DNA from: Urbifossiella sp046350095
GTDB taxonomy: Bacteria; Planctomycetota; Planctomycetia; Gemmatales; Gemmataceae
Direction of reading: 5' to 3'
Assembly (NCBI GenBank): GCA_046350095.1
Contig: JAXMBA010000006.1
Span: 186,001-250,000, forward strand
DNA length: 64,000 bases
Shown here: positions 35,901 to 45,113 of the stretch, in pieces
Layout: each line of letters opens with the position of its first letter
Position numbering within the stretch: position 1 is the stretch's first letter
The notes under the pieces: model-generated
The model's database searches: none
What the model saw: only the letters and a program-made list of their open reading frames with translations
Told to the model about the DNA's origin: nothing
Made by a program: the position numbers and the translations under genes

Positions 35901-37925
35901 CTAATCCACGTACGGGTCGGCGCCGATGTCCTGCAGCATCTCCTGCCGGTGCTTGTCGTAGTTCATCAGGTCGAGCCGCTGTCGGTAGTGCTTCCGCTCG
36001 ATCCGCTGCTGCGCCACGCGGAACAGGGGCGCGAACTGGTTCCAGTCGCGGGTGCCGCCGGCCTTGCCGAGCTCCAGCAGCTCGCGCTGCTTGGCCGTGC
36101 CCAACCCTTCGAGCAACTGGTCCTCCAGCGACAGCATGAACTGCGCGCTGCCGGGGTCGCCCTGGCGGCCGGCGCGGCCCTGAAGCTGGCGGTCGATCCG
36201 CTCGGCCTCGTGCCGCTCGGTGCCGATCACGTGCAGCCCGCCGGCCTCGGCCACGCCCTCGCCGAGCTTGATGTCGGTGCCGCGGCCGGCCATGTTCGTC
36301 GCCACCGTCACCGTCCCCGGCTGACCGGCCGCGGCGACCACCTCGGCCTCGCCCTCGTTCTGCTCGGCGTTCAGCACGCGGTGCTTCACCCCGACCGCGG
36401 TGAGTTTCGCGCTCAGCTTCTTCGACGCTTCGACGGTGCGCGTGCCGATCAAGACCGGGCGGTTCGTCTTCAGCATCTCCTGCGTCTTTCGCACCACCGC
36501 GTCGAATTTGGCGTCCTCGGTCGGGTACACCTGGTCGGGGTACACCTCGCGCTTCGTCGGCCGGTTCGTCGGCACCTTGCTCGTCCAGCGGCGGTACACC
36601 TTCCGCAGCTCCCAGAAGTTCGGCAGCAGGGTGCCGCTCATGCCGGCGAGCTTCGTGTAGAGGCGGTAGAAGTTCTGGAAGGTGATCTGCGCCGCGTGGT
36701 CGCTCGGCATGTTGATCTGCACCTTCTCCTTCGCCTCGACCGCCTGGTGGAGCCCGTCGCGCCAGTGGCGGTCGGGCATCGGCCGGCCGGTCCCCTCGTC
36801 GATGATGACGATCTTGCCGTCCTTCGGGTTCACCATGTAGTGCTGGTCGCGGGCGAACCGGTAGTACGCGTGCAGCCCCTTCTCGACGGACTCGAGCAGC
36901 TTGTCCATCGTCTTGGCGTTCTTGCCGGTGGGCGGGTTCGAGTACCGCACCAGCTGCCGGCCCTCGTCGGTGATCTCGATCTTGTCCTTCTTCAGGTTGA
37001 GGGTGAAGTGCTGGTCGCGGCGCATCTCGCGGGCCACGTTGTCGGCCCACGTGAACACCACCTGCTCCTCGGGCTCGGCCGGCCGCGTGGGGTTGGCGAT
37101 GATGAGCGGCGTCTTGGCCTCGTCGATGAAGATGCTGTCGGCCTCGTCCACGATGGCGTAGTGGAGCTCGCGCTGGACGCGCGGGTCGGTCTTGGCCTGG
37201 CCGCTCGCCCCGGGCATGAACGGCGCCCAGAACGGGGCCGTCGCCGCCTGCCCGCCGCGGAGCTTCAACCGGTCGCGCAAGAAGTCGAACCCGAACTCGG
37301 CGGCGGTGCCGTAGGTGATGTCCGCCTTGTACGCGGCGACGCGGACGGCGTCGTCCATCTTCTGCTGGAGCACCCCGACGGTCAGGCCGAGCTTCTCGTA
37401 CACCGGCCCGATCCACTCGGCGTCGCGCTTGGCGAGGTAGTCGTTGACCGTGGTGACGTGGCAGCCCTTGCCGAGCAGCGCGTTCAGGAACGCCGGCGAG
37501 CTGGCGCTGACGGTCTTCCCCTCGCCGGTGGCCAACTCGACGAGCCCGCCGAAGTGCATGACGACGCCGGCGGCGAGCTGCACGTCGAACGGGCGGATGT
37601 TGAGCACCCGCTGGATGGCGACCGAGCACAGGCCGAACGCCTCGGGGAGGAGCTTGTCGAGGCTGACCTTGCCGCGGGCCTTGCCGCGGAGGGCCATGCT
37701 GGCGGCCTTCAGGTCGTCGTCGTTCAGCTTGAGGTGCTGCCGCTCCCAGTGGCGGATCGCCGGGATCAGGAGCGCCGCGCGGGAGAGGCGCCGCTTCCAC
37801 GGCAGCCCGGCGGCGGACATCACCCGGTTGACGGGCACGGTTCCGAGCCGGCCCGGGACGTTCTCGATCGTGCGGTGCGGGTGCGCGACGCGCTCGCTCG
37901 GCGGCTCCACGACAAGCTGACTCAT
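35901..37925 (-). CDS. SecA paralogue lacking the C-terminal scaffold
   Basis: A 674-residue SecA-type ATPase; housekeeping SecA is usually 830-950. Visible parts are Walker A GLVELATGEGKTVSASS, the helicase motif TTVNDYLAKRDAEWIGPVYE, Walker B AIVDEADSIFIDEAKTPLI, the preprotein cross-linking region, LHQAVEAKEKVQI, and NBD2 with ATNMAGRGTDIKLGEGVAEA and RIDRQLQGRAGRQGDPGSAQ. The chain stops at LDLMNYDKHRQEM, where the helical scaffold would continue, so the rest of the scaffold, the helical wing and the zinc tail are missing. It is probably a specialised or regulatory SecA-like protein; the main secA must lie elsewhere. Confidence 0.88.
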   Translation of the reverse strand: MSQLVVEPPSERVAHPHRTIENVPGRLGTVPVNRVMSAAGLPWKRRLSRAALLIPAIRHWERQHLKLNDDDLKAASMALRGKARGKVSLDKLLPEAFGLCSVAIQRVLNIRPFDVQLAAGVVMHFGGLVELATGEGKTVSASSPAFLNALLGKGCHVTTVNDYLAKRDAEWIGPVYEKLGLTVGVLQQKMDDAVRVAAYKADITYGTAAEFGFDFLRDRLKLRGGQAATAPFWAPFMPGASGQAKTDPRVQRELHYAIVDEADSIFIDEAKTPLIIANPTRPAEPEEQVVFTWADNVAREMRRDQHFTLNLKKDKIEITDEGRQLVRYSNPPTGKNAKTMDKLLESVEKGLHAYYRFARDQHYMVNPKDGKIVIIDEGTGRPMPDRHWRDGLHQAVEAKEKVQINMPSDHAAQITFQNFYRLYTKLAGMSGTLLPNFWELRKVYRRWTSKVPTNRPTKREVYPDQVYPTEDAKFDAVVRKTQEMLKTNRPVLIGTRTVEASKKLSAKLTAVGVKHRVLNAEQNEGEAEVVAAAGQPGTVTVATNMAGRGTDIKLGEGVAEAGGLHVIGTERHEAERIDRQLQGRAGRQGDPGSAQFMLSLEDQLLEGLGTAKQRELLELGKAGGTRDWNQFAPLFRVAQQRIERKHYRQRLDLMNYDKHRQEMLQDIGADPYVD

Positions 37926-38056
37926 CGACGCGGACCTCGGCGGAGGGGCTCCCAGAAGGATACGCCACGAGCCCCCCCGCGGGAAAGGCTTCCTCGCGGG
38001 GCCGGCGGGGGTGCTATCCTTCGGGCGGTGACCCCCGCCCCCGACCCCCGGCCCCC

Positions 38057-39256
38057 ATGACCCCACCGCCCGCACCGCCGCGGACCCCCGGCGCCGACGG
38101 GGTGCGGGCGTTCGCCTGTCTGCTCGTGCTGTTCCACCACCTGAGCGTGGAATCACTGACGCACCTGCCGAATGCCGCGCGCCTCGCGTTGCAGAACGGG
38201 CTGATCGGCGTCGCCATCTTCTTCGTGCTCAGCGGGATGCTCCTGTCGCTGCCGTTCTGGCGGGCGTACCTCGGGGCCGGGCCGATGCCCGACATTCGGG
38301 CGTACGCGCGGAAGCGGCTCGCCCGGATCGTTCCGGGCTACTACGCCTGCCTGCTCGTTCTGGCGGTCGTGCAGTGGGCCGAGCGGGGAACCGTCACCGG
38401 CGCCGACCTGACGCGCCTCGTGAGCAGCCTGACCTTCACCAACTCGTTCCACTGGAAGACGTACTTCCCGACCGAGTTGAGCCCGCCGACGTGGTCCATC
38501 GGCGTCGAGGTCGTGTTCTACGCACTACTGCCGGTCTGGGCCGTGGGGCTGTTCCGCACCCGCGGCCGGGTTCCGCCGGTGCTCTACACGCTCGCGTGGA
38601 TGGGTGCGATTGCATTCGGGCAGTGGGTGCTGCTGAGTCGGTGGCCCCAGTGCACCATCCCGGCGGGCGAGCCGGCAGACCGGCTCCAGCAAATCGCCGC
38701 CTGGTGGCTGCCGCGGTACAACCCGATCGGCCTCTTCACGCACTTCCTGTTCGGCGTGCTGGCGGGCTACGCGGTCGTGCGCGGCGCTGCCCGGGCCGCT
38801 GCGGGCCGGGTGAACCGGTACGACGGGCTGGCGCTCCTCCTCCTCGCGGTGTCCGCCGCCGACTTCGCGTTGGCCGTGGTCGAGCAGCACGAGGCGCTCC
38901 CGCCGGCCGCGAGTGGGTTGCAGTATCGGACCGTCGCGTTCATCCCCGACCGCTGGCCGGTGTTCCCGGCGCTCATCGCTGCGGTCCTGGTCGCGCTGAG
39001 CCGGTCGCGGCTGCTCGGAGCGCTGGCCGACTGCCGGTTCGCGGCCGTCACGGCCACGCTGTCGTTCGGCATCTACCTGTGGCACATGCCCGTGCTCGCG
39101 TTCGCCCGCCAGACCTGGCCGGGGCTGACCGGCGACGAGCCGGGCCGCGAGTGGGCGTTCGCCGCCGTCGTGATGGGGCTCTCGTACCTCGCGGCCGGCG
39201 TGTCGTACTGGCTGGTCGAACGGCCGTTCCTGCGGGCGACGCACCGCCGTGCGTAG
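38057..39256 (+). CDS. Acyltransferase 3 family membrane protein (second copy)
   Basis: A 399-residue protein beginning GADGVRAFACLLVLFHHLSV, which carries the family histidine. Then come LIGVAIFFVLSGMLLSLPFW, RAYARKRLARIVPGYYACLL, PTWSIGVEVVFYALLPVWAV and a terminal TLSFGIYLWHMPVLAFARQT, with about ten helices. It acylates surface sugars by analogy with OafA. It is only moderately similar to the copy at 27514 and is not a recent duplicate. It is divergent from the SecA-like gene, and the LOG gene follows 35 nt later. Confidence 0.9.
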   Translation: MTPPPAPPRTPGADGVRAFACLLVLFHHLSVESLTHLPNAARLALQNGLIGVAIFFVLSGMLLSLPFWRAYLGAGPMPDIRAYARKRLARIVPGYYACLLVLAVVQWAERGTVTGADLTRLVSSLTFTNSFHWKTYFPTELSPPTWSIGVEVVFYALLPVWAVGLFRTRGRVPPVLYTLAWMGAIAFGQWVLLSRWPQCTIPAGEPADRLQQIAAWWLPRYNPIGLFTHFLFGVLAGYAVVRGAARAAAGRVNRYDGLALLLLAVSAADFALAVVEQHEALPPAASGLQYRTVAFIPDRWPVFPALIAAVLVALSRSRLLGALADCRFAAVTATLSFGIYLWHMPVLAFARQTWPGLTGDEPGREWAFAAVVMGLSYLAAGVSYWLVERPFLRATHRRA

Positions 39257-39291
39257 ACTGGAGGAAGCCCACTCCCCTCCCGGAGGTGCTG

Positions 39292-40335
39292 ATGCCGCCG
39301 CCCGACCCGGCCCCCAAAACCCCCTTCGACGCGCTCAGCGACCCCGACCAGCCGTCGCCGGAGCGGCCCTTTGCCGAGCCGGGCCCGGACGACTACGTGG
39401 CGCAGATCAAGGAGACGGCCGACAAGCTCCTCCGCGACCGGGCCGCCCGCGCCGACGTGAAGCTCCTGGCGACGGCGATGCGCGAGTTGCGCTACTGCCT
39501 GAAGGTGTTCGCCGGCTACCGCGACCGCCGCAAGGTGACCGTGTTCGGCTCCGCCCGAACCCCGGCCGACCACCCCGCGTACCGCGCCGCCGAGGAGTTC
39601 GGCCGGCGGGTCGCCGCCGACGGGTGGATGGTGATCACCGGCGCCGGCCACGGAATCATGGCGGCCGGACACGTCGGGGCGGGGCGCGAGAACAGCTTCG
39701 GGTTGAACATTCTGCTCCCGTTCGAGCAGTCGGCCAACCCGGTGGTCCACGGCGACCCGAAGCTGATGACGCTGCGGTACTTCTTCACCCGCAAGCTGAT
39801 GTTCATCAAGGAGTCGGAGGCGGTGGTGCTGTTCCCCGGCGGGTTCGGCACGCACGACGAGGCGTTCGAGGCGCTCACGCTGATCCAGACGGGCAAGAGC
39901 CACCTGTTCCCGGTGGTGATGGTGGACGAGCCCGGCGGCACGTACTGGGCGGCGTGGGATCGGTTCATCCGCGAGCAGCTGTTGGACCGCGGCTACATCT
40001 CGCCGGCGGACTCGTCGCTCTACAAGATCACCGACTCGGTGGACGAGGCGGTCGCCGAGGTGACGCGGTTCTACCGGGTGTACCACAGCATGCGCTACGT
40101 CCGCGGCCACCTCGTACTGCGCCTCCAACAGGAGTTGTCGGACGAGGTGCTCGGCGGCGTCCGGCGCGACTTCGGGGACATCCTGGCGGGCGGGGGTTTC
40201 GAGCAGGTGGCGGCGCTGCCGGAGGAGGCGAACGAGCCGGCGCTGGCGGAGTTGCCGCGGCTGCGGTTCCGATTCAACCGGCACAAGATCGGTCGGTTGC
40301 GGGAGTTGGTGGACCGCATCAACGCGGAGGGGTGA
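39292..40335 (+). CDS. LOG family protein (cytokinin-activating-type phosphoribohydrolase)
   Basis: The 347-residue protein starts at the ATG of MPPPDPAPKTPFDAL, with GGAGG about 6 nt upstream. The Rossmann core has VTVFGSARTPADHPAYRAAE and the family signature VVLFPGGFGTHDEAFEALTL (PGGxGTxxE), as well as the ITGAGHGIMAAGHVGAG loop. LOG enzymes release adenine bases from nucleoside 5'-monophosphates. The about 80 extra N-terminal and 90 C-terminal residues place it among the long bacterial LOG-like proteins whose substrates are less certain. A 43-bp inverted repeat follows the stop. Confidence 0.88.
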   Translation: MPPPDPAPKTPFDALSDPDQPSPERPFAEPGPDDYVAQIKETADKLLRDRAARADVKLLATAMRELRYCLKVFAGYRDRRKVTVFGSARTPADHPAYRAAEEFGRRVAADGWMVITGAGHGIMAAGHVGAGRENSFGLNILLPFEQSANPVVHGDPKLMTLRYFFTRKLMFIKESEAVVLFPGGFGTHDEAFEALTLIQTGKSHLFPVVMVDEPGGTYWAAWDRFIREQLLDRGYISPADSSLYKITDSVDEAVAEVTRFYRVYHSMRYVRGHLVLRLQQELSDEVLGGVRRDFGDILAGGGFEQVAALPEEANEPALAELPRLRFRFNRHKIGRLRELVDRINAEG

Positions 40336-40351
40336 AGCCTCGTTCCCGAGG

Positions 40352-40488
40352 CCCGAAGGGGCGGCAGCCAATAGCCGAGGGCGTCAGCGCTGGGAAGCTG
40401 AGGCGGAGTTCGTACTGCATCACACCACGAATCACCCCCGAGGCACCCAGGGCTGACGCCCTCGGCTATTGGCTGCCGCCCCTTCGGG
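40352..40488. repeat. 43-bp inverted repeat containing AGCCGAGGGCGTCAGC
   Basis: Left arm 40352-40394 and right arm 40446-40488 pair with one mismatch, enclosing a 51-nt spacer. The arm contains GGCGGCAGCCAATAGCCGAG followed by GGCGTCAGC. It fills most of the 258-nt gap between the LOG and DUF1549/1553 genes, both on the plus strand. The arms are too long and exact for a simple terminator and look like a dispersed repeat that could form a cruciform. No open frame inside resembles a transposase. Confidence 0.9.
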
Positions 40489-40593
40489 GCTGTGGACATG
40501 AGCCGTGCGGGTTCGCTTGCTCGCCCCCGAACGGTCGCGTAAACTTGGCTTGGTTGGACCTCCGCCAGGCCCGCTTCCCGTCGTGAGACCCCC

Positions 40594-42798
40594 ATGCGCT
40601 GGTTCGCCGTCGCGCTCGTCGCCGGTGCGCTCACGCCTTCGGTGCGGGCCGAGCCCGCGCCGTCGTTCCTGAACGAGGTCGTGCCCATCCTCACGCGGTC
40701 GGGCTGCAACCAGGGGGCGTGCCACGGCAAGGGGAATGGGCAGAACGGTTTCCGCCTCTCGCTCCGCGGCTACGCCCCCGAGCAAGACCACAAGTACCTC
40801 ACCCGCGAGTTCGACGGCCGCCGCATCGACCCGGCCGCGCCGGAAGCGAGCCTGCTACTGCAAAAGGCGGTCGGCTCCGTGCCGCACGAGGGCGGCCGGC
40901 TGTTCGGCGTCGGCAGCCGCGAGTACGCCACGCTGCTGGCGTGGGTGAAGGCCGGCGCACCGGGCCCGAGCAAGAGCGACCCCGCGCTCAGTCGGCTCGA
41001 CATCACGCCGAACAGCAAGGTCGTAAAGCCCGGCGACACGACGCCGCTCGTCGCCACCGCCACGTTCGCAGACGGGTCGAAGAAGGACGTGACCTGGCTC
41101 ACCAAGTTCGACGCCAACGACGCGGGCACGGTGTCGGTGACGCCGGCGGGCGAGGCGAAGGCGGTCCGGGCCGGGTCGGCGGCGGTGCGGGCCATGTTCC
41201 AGACGGACGTCGCGGTCGCCGTGTTCACCATCCCGCACGACCGGCCCGTCGATGAGGCGCGGTTCCAGGCCCGCAACAACCTGATCGACGACCACGTCTT
41301 CGCCCGCCTCCGCGAGTTGCGGATCGAGCCGAGCGACGACTGCACCGACGCCGAGTTCGTCCGCCGGGCGTTCCTCGACACTTGCGGGCTGCTGCCGACG
41401 CCCGCCGAGGTGACCGCGTTCCTCGCCGACCGCGACCCGAAGAAGCGCGAGCAGCTGGTCGATTCGCTGCTGAGCCGGCCGGAGTTCAGCGACTACTGGG
41501 CCCTCCAACTCGGCGACCTTTTCCAGAACCGCAAGGAGCGCGACCACGACGTCCGCGGCGTGAAGGGCGTCCGCTCGTTTCACCTGTGGTTGCGCGAGCA
41601 GGTGGCCGCGAACCGGCCGTGGGACGAACTCGCCCGCGACGTGCTCACCGCCGCGGGCAGCAACTCCGAGAACCCGGCCGTCGGCTACTTCATCGTGACG
41701 GTCGGTGAGCAGCGGCACGGCGAGAACTCGGAGGCGCCCGAGAGCGTGGCCCAGGCGCTGCTCGGCACCCGAATCGGCTGCGCCCGCTGCCACAACCACC
41801 CGCTGGAGCGCTTCACGCAGGACGACTTCTACCACTTCGCCGCGTACTTCAGCCGTGTGAAGCTCGACCGCCGCGAGGCGCGGCAGGGGCCGACCACGCT
41901 GCGGGTCTCGCACCCCGACCAGAACCAGAACAAGAACCCCATCGGCGTGACGCAGCCGCGGACCGGGCAGTTCATGAAGGCCCGTCCGCTCGACCGCACG
42001 GCCGCCGACGCCGCCCCGACCGACGACCCGCGGCAGGCGCTGGCGAAGTGGGCGACCGACGCCAAGAACGAGGCGTTCGCCGGGGCGATGGTCAACCGCG
42101 TGTGGCGGCACTACCTCGGCGTCGGGCTCGTCGAGCCCGTGGACGACCTGCGGGCGACGAACCCGCCGACCAACCCGCCGCTGTGGGCGGCGCTGAAGGC
42201 CGAGTTCGTGGCGAAGAAGTACGACCTGCGGGCGCTGATGCGGCTGATCCTCACGAGCCGCACGTACCAGCTCTCGGCGACGACCCGCGCCGGGAACGCG
42301 ACCGACGACCGGTACTACTCGCACTACTACGCCCGCCGCCTGCCGGCCGAGGTGCTGCTCGACGCCATCAGCGACGTGACCGGCGTGCCCGAGCGGTTCG
42401 ACGGCTACCCGCTCGGCACGCGGGCGGTGCAGGTGCCGGACCCGGGCACCGCGTCGGACTTCCTGCGGCTGTTCGGCCGCTCCGAGCGCGTGACCGCGTG
42501 CGCCTGCGAACGGACGGGCGACGTGACGCTCCCGGCCGTGCTCCACCTCCAGGGCGGCAGCGCGACCGTCGGAAAGGTTCAGAACGCGAGCGGCTGGCTG
42601 GCGCGGTCACTGACCGCGGAGACGGACGACGCGAAGCTGCTGGACGCGCTCTTCCAGCGGACGCTCGGCCGGGTGCCGACCGCGGAGGAGCGGAGTGCAA
42701 TAACGGCCCACCGGGCCGGGGCGGCCGACCGCGCGGCGTTCTACCAGGACGTGTTCTGGGCGTTGCTCAACAGCAAGGAGTTCCTGTTCAACCGGTAG
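40594..42798 (+). CDS. DUF1549/DUF1553 planctomycete protein with Ig-like insert
   Basis: A 734-residue exported protein. After a signal peptide comes a cytochrome-like segment with an unusual C-x4-CH spacing (SGCNQGACHGKGNGQNGF), then a BIG2/Ig-like stretch (PNSKVVKPGDTTPLVATATF), then DUF1549 (DDHVFARLRELRIEPSDDCT; EFVRRAFLDTCGLLPTPAEV; ALLGTRIGCARCHNHPLERF) and DUF1553 (GAMVNRVWRHYLGVGLVEPV; ADEVLLDAISDVTG-like; LLNSKEFLFNR at the end). These proteins are near-exclusive to Planctomycetota and are presumed periplasmic redox or degradative proteins. A DUF1501 partner gene often follows but is absent here. Confidence 0.92.
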   Translation: MRWFAVALVAGALTPSVRAEPAPSFLNEVVPILTRSGCNQGACHGKGNGQNGFRLSLRGYAPEQDHKYLTREFDGRRIDPAAPEASLLLQKAVGSVPHEGGRLFGVGSREYATLLAWVKAGAPGPSKSDPALSRLDITPNSKVVKPGDTTPLVATATFADGSKKDVTWLTKFDANDAGTVSVTPAGEAKAVRAGSAAVRAMFQTDVAVAVFTIPHDRPVDEARFQARNNLIDDHVFARLRELRIEPSDDCTDAEFVRRAFLDTCGLLPTPAEVTAFLADRDPKKREQLVDSLLSRPEFSDYWALQLGDLFQNRKERDHDVRGVKGVRSFHLWLREQVAANRPWDELARDVLTAAGSNSENPAVGYFIVTVGEQRHGENSEAPESVAQALLGTRIGCARCHNHPLERFTQDDFYHFAAYFSRVKLDRREARQGPTTLRVSHPDQNQNKNPIGVTQPRTGQFMKARPLDRTAADAAPTDDPRQALAKWATDAKNEAFAGAMVNRVWRHYLGVGLVEPVDDLRATNPPTNPPLWAALKAEFVAKKYDLRALMRLILTSRTYQLSATTRAGNATDDRYYSHYYARRLPAEVLLDAISDVTGVPERFDGYPLGTRAVQVPDPGTASDFLRLFGRSERVTACACERTGDVTLPAVLHLQGGSATVGKVQNASGWLARSLTAETDDAKLLDALFQRTLGRVPTAEERSAITAHRAGAADRAAFYQDVFWALLNSKEFLFNR

Positions 42799-42824
42799 GT
42801 TTTCGCGGCCCGCGGCGGGGGCAA

Positions 42825-44927
42825 TCACTTCTTCGCCGGCGGCCGCTTCTTGATCTCCTCGACCCGCGCCCGCCACGCCCGCACGAACCGCTCGTGCGCC
42901 ATCCCGCTCCCCATGCCCACGTCCTGTACCAGCCCCGGCACCCGCGCCGCGGCGGGGTCGGCGAGCGTGATCAGGTTCCACAACGCCAGCTCCCGCACCG
43001 CCACCGACGGGTGTCCCAGCAGATCGACGAGCCGGTCCAGTTCCACCGGCTCCGGGGACGTCGGGTTCACGGCCCCGCGCAGCAGCCGCAGCACCAGGTC
43101 GGCGACGCCGTCGGCCGGTATCTTCGTGTCGAGCACGGCCCCGAGCGCCGCGGTGTTGTCGGCCGATCGCGCCAACCACGCCGACAGCGCCGTCGCTGCC
43201 GCGATGCGTTGCGGGCCGCGCGTCTCGTCGGTGAGCACGTCCACCAGCGTCTTCAGGTCGTCGGCCGTCGAGGCCACCGCGGCCAGGCCGTAGATGCCGA
43301 TCACGCCCTGGAAGTACTGCCCCATCATCGGCGGCTGCGTCACCAACTCGGTCATCAGGATTTGCGCCCGGTCGCTGTCGGCGAGCCGGCCGGTCACGTC
43401 GGACAGCGCCTTCTGCACCGCCTTCGCCTGCTCCGACGGCAGCAGTGGGAACTTGTCGAAGTACGTGTTCGTCTTGTCGATCGGGGCGGGGGCCGTCGGC
43501 CTACCCGCGGCCTTGCTGTCCCACGACAGCTGCGCCGGGGCGTCGATCTTGGCATACGACACGCCGCGCGCCGGCACCGCGAGCGCGGCCGACCCGCGCA
43601 ACACCGCCACCTTCAGCTCCGCCCGCGGGGCCGGGCCGGCGGTGCGGAGGAACATCGCCCCCGGCTCGTGCGCCACCGTCAACTCGACGGCCACCTCCGA
43701 GCGCTCGGGCAGGGTGAAGTCGTACACCTCGCCGGCGGCGCGGACGCGGACGCGCTCGCTTCCTTTCGCCGGCGTCAGGTAAACCCGCCCGGCCAGGAGC
43801 GTCAGGTCCGCGTCGTGCTCGAACCCGCCGCCGTCCTTCGCCGTCGGGGCGTGGAACCGCACCCGCGACTCCAGCAGCCGGGCCGGCACCAGGTCCGGCA
43901 CGTTCCCCCACAGCGACACCGTCACGCCCGTGTCGAGCTTCACCTCCGCCTTGTACCCCGGGAGGCTCACCACCTCGTCGGTCGACGACACCACGGCGTC
44001 GGTCCCGGGGTCGAGCCGCGTCCACTTGGCGTCGGGGGCCGGGCGCGTCACCAGAAGCACGTTCGGCAGCGTCGCCTTGCCGACGGCCAACCGGTCGGCG
44101 CGCGGCGGGGCAATCGCGGGCGGCCCCTTCTTGTCCGGCACCTTCCCCATGTCGGGCGGCGTCGGCATCGGCATCGGCATCGGCATCGGTGCCGGCATCG
44201 GCTCGGGCGGCTTCGGTGCCGGCTCCGTCTCCGGCGGCTTGGGCGTGGGAGCCGGTCGGGGCGCGGGGACCGCCGACGCCACCTCCGGCGGCGCCGTCGC
44301 GGGTACGTCGGGGTGCCGGCCCGGGATCGCCATGTAGACGGCGACGGCCAGCAGCGCCGCGATGCCGGCGCCCGCCGCGGCCATGCCGGCGCGACGGCCG
44401 GACGACCCGGCGCCGAAGCGGGTCATGCCGAGCAGCAGGGCGGCGTCGGCGTCCTCGGCGTCGGGCTTCTCGGCGGCCGCAGACCCGCCGATGACGGGGA
44501 GGTTCGGCCGGGTGCGCGCCTTGCGCGACCCGGCCGGCGGCGGCACGAGCTTGTACATCCGCTCCCGCGCCGACGGCGGCACCCGCACCGGCTCGGCCAG
44601 CACGACCGTGAGAATCTGGTGGCACGCGGCCACCTCGGCGAGGTACACGTCGGAGTCGAGGCACGCCTGTTCGAGCCGCTGCACCTGGTCGGCGTCCAGC
44701 GTGTTGCTGAGGTACTCGGCGACGGTGTTGGGGTCCGAGATGTCCTCGTCGTCGCCGGCGATGTCGGGCGTCTGGAGGCGGCGGCGGCGGGTAATTTTCT
44801 TGATCCGCTCGACGAGTTCGCGGGCCACGTCGCTCTCGGCGACCTTCTTGCCGAGTTCGCGGGCGGCGGTCGGTTCCAGGGTGTCGTCGAGGTAGGCGAG
44901 AAGGGTTCGCAGGGTGAGCTGGGCCAC
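42825..44927 (-). CDS. Large anti-sigma-like single-pass membrane protein
   Basis: A 700-residue protein. Residues 1-170 contain two helical blocks reminiscent of anti-sigma N-domains without zinc ligands (LAYLDDTLEPTAARELGKKV; YLSNTLDADQVQRLEQACLD). A transmembrane helix lies near 182-201, then a Pro-rich linker with an (MP)n tract encoded by four GGCATC units at 44164-44187. The periplasmic part has FecR-like strands (LDTGVTVSLWGNVPDL; DADLTLLAGRVYLTPAKGSE) and HEAT-like helices at the end. By layout it senses envelope state and may bind a sigma factor, but no sigma gene is adjacent. Confidence 0.75.
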   Translation of the reverse strand: MAQLTLRTLLAYLDDTLEPTAARELGKKVAESDVARELVERIKKITRRRRLQTPDIAGDDEDISDPNTVAEYLSNTLDADQVQRLEQACLDSDVYLAEVAACHQILTVVLAEPVRVPPSARERMYKLVPPPAGSRKARTRPNLPVIGGSAAAEKPDAEDADAALLLGMTRFGAGSSGRRAGMAAAGAGIAALLAVAVYMAIPGRHPDVPATAPPEVASAVPAPRPAPTPKPPETEPAPKPPEPMPAPMPMPMPMPTPPDMGKVPDKKGPPAIAPPRADRLAVGKATLPNVLLVTRPAPDAKWTRLDPGTDAVVSSTDEVVSLPGYKAEVKLDTGVTVSLWGNVPDLVPARLLESRVRFHAPTAKDGGGFEHDADLTLLAGRVYLTPAKGSERVRVRAAGEVYDFTLPERSEVAVELTVAHEPGAMFLRTAGPAPRAELKVAVLRGSAALAVPARGVSYAKIDAPAQLSWDSKAAGRPTAPAPIDKTNTYFDKFPLLPSEQAKAVQKALSDVTGRLADSDRAQILMTELVTQPPMMGQYFQGVIGIYGLAAVASTADDLKTLVDVLTDETRGPQRIAAATALSAWLARSADNTAALGAVLDTKIPADGVADLVLRLLRGAVNPTSPEPVELDRLVDLLGHPSVAVRELALWNLITLADPAAARVPGLVQDVGMGSGMAHERFVRAWRARVEEIKKRPPAKK

Positions 44928-45113
44928 GGCGGCACCTCGGGGGCGGGCGTTTCCCCTGTTAGTGCCGCCGGCCGCGCCCCGTCGTGCAAGAAAATCGAAA
45001 ATCGATTTCGAAACCGCCGCGGGGCCTTTACCGCCGATGCACCCGCACGTTCTTGCCGGCGATACTGTCCGGGCGGGTGACCCCGCCCGGCGGCCGACAA
45101 GCCTTCGACTGGC

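Noticed and set aside
35086..37968. A single very long minus-strand frame that would fuse SecA-like and pYEATS regions
   Set aside because: Its upstream two thirds are antisense-like low-complexity Arg/Pro/Gly codons in the wrong frame of the SecA gene; the real genes have their own starts at 37925 and 35814.
44164..44187. Four GGCATC units considered as a phase-variable tract
   Set aside because: The unit is six bases, so copy-number changes keep the frame and would only change the length of a Met-Pro linker.
42048..45080. A 1,010-codon plus-strand open frame
   Set aside because: It is antisense to the anti-sigma-like gene and out of frame with the DUF1549/1553 gene, and it reads as Arg/His/Gly low complexity. 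Such frames are common in GC-rich DNA.
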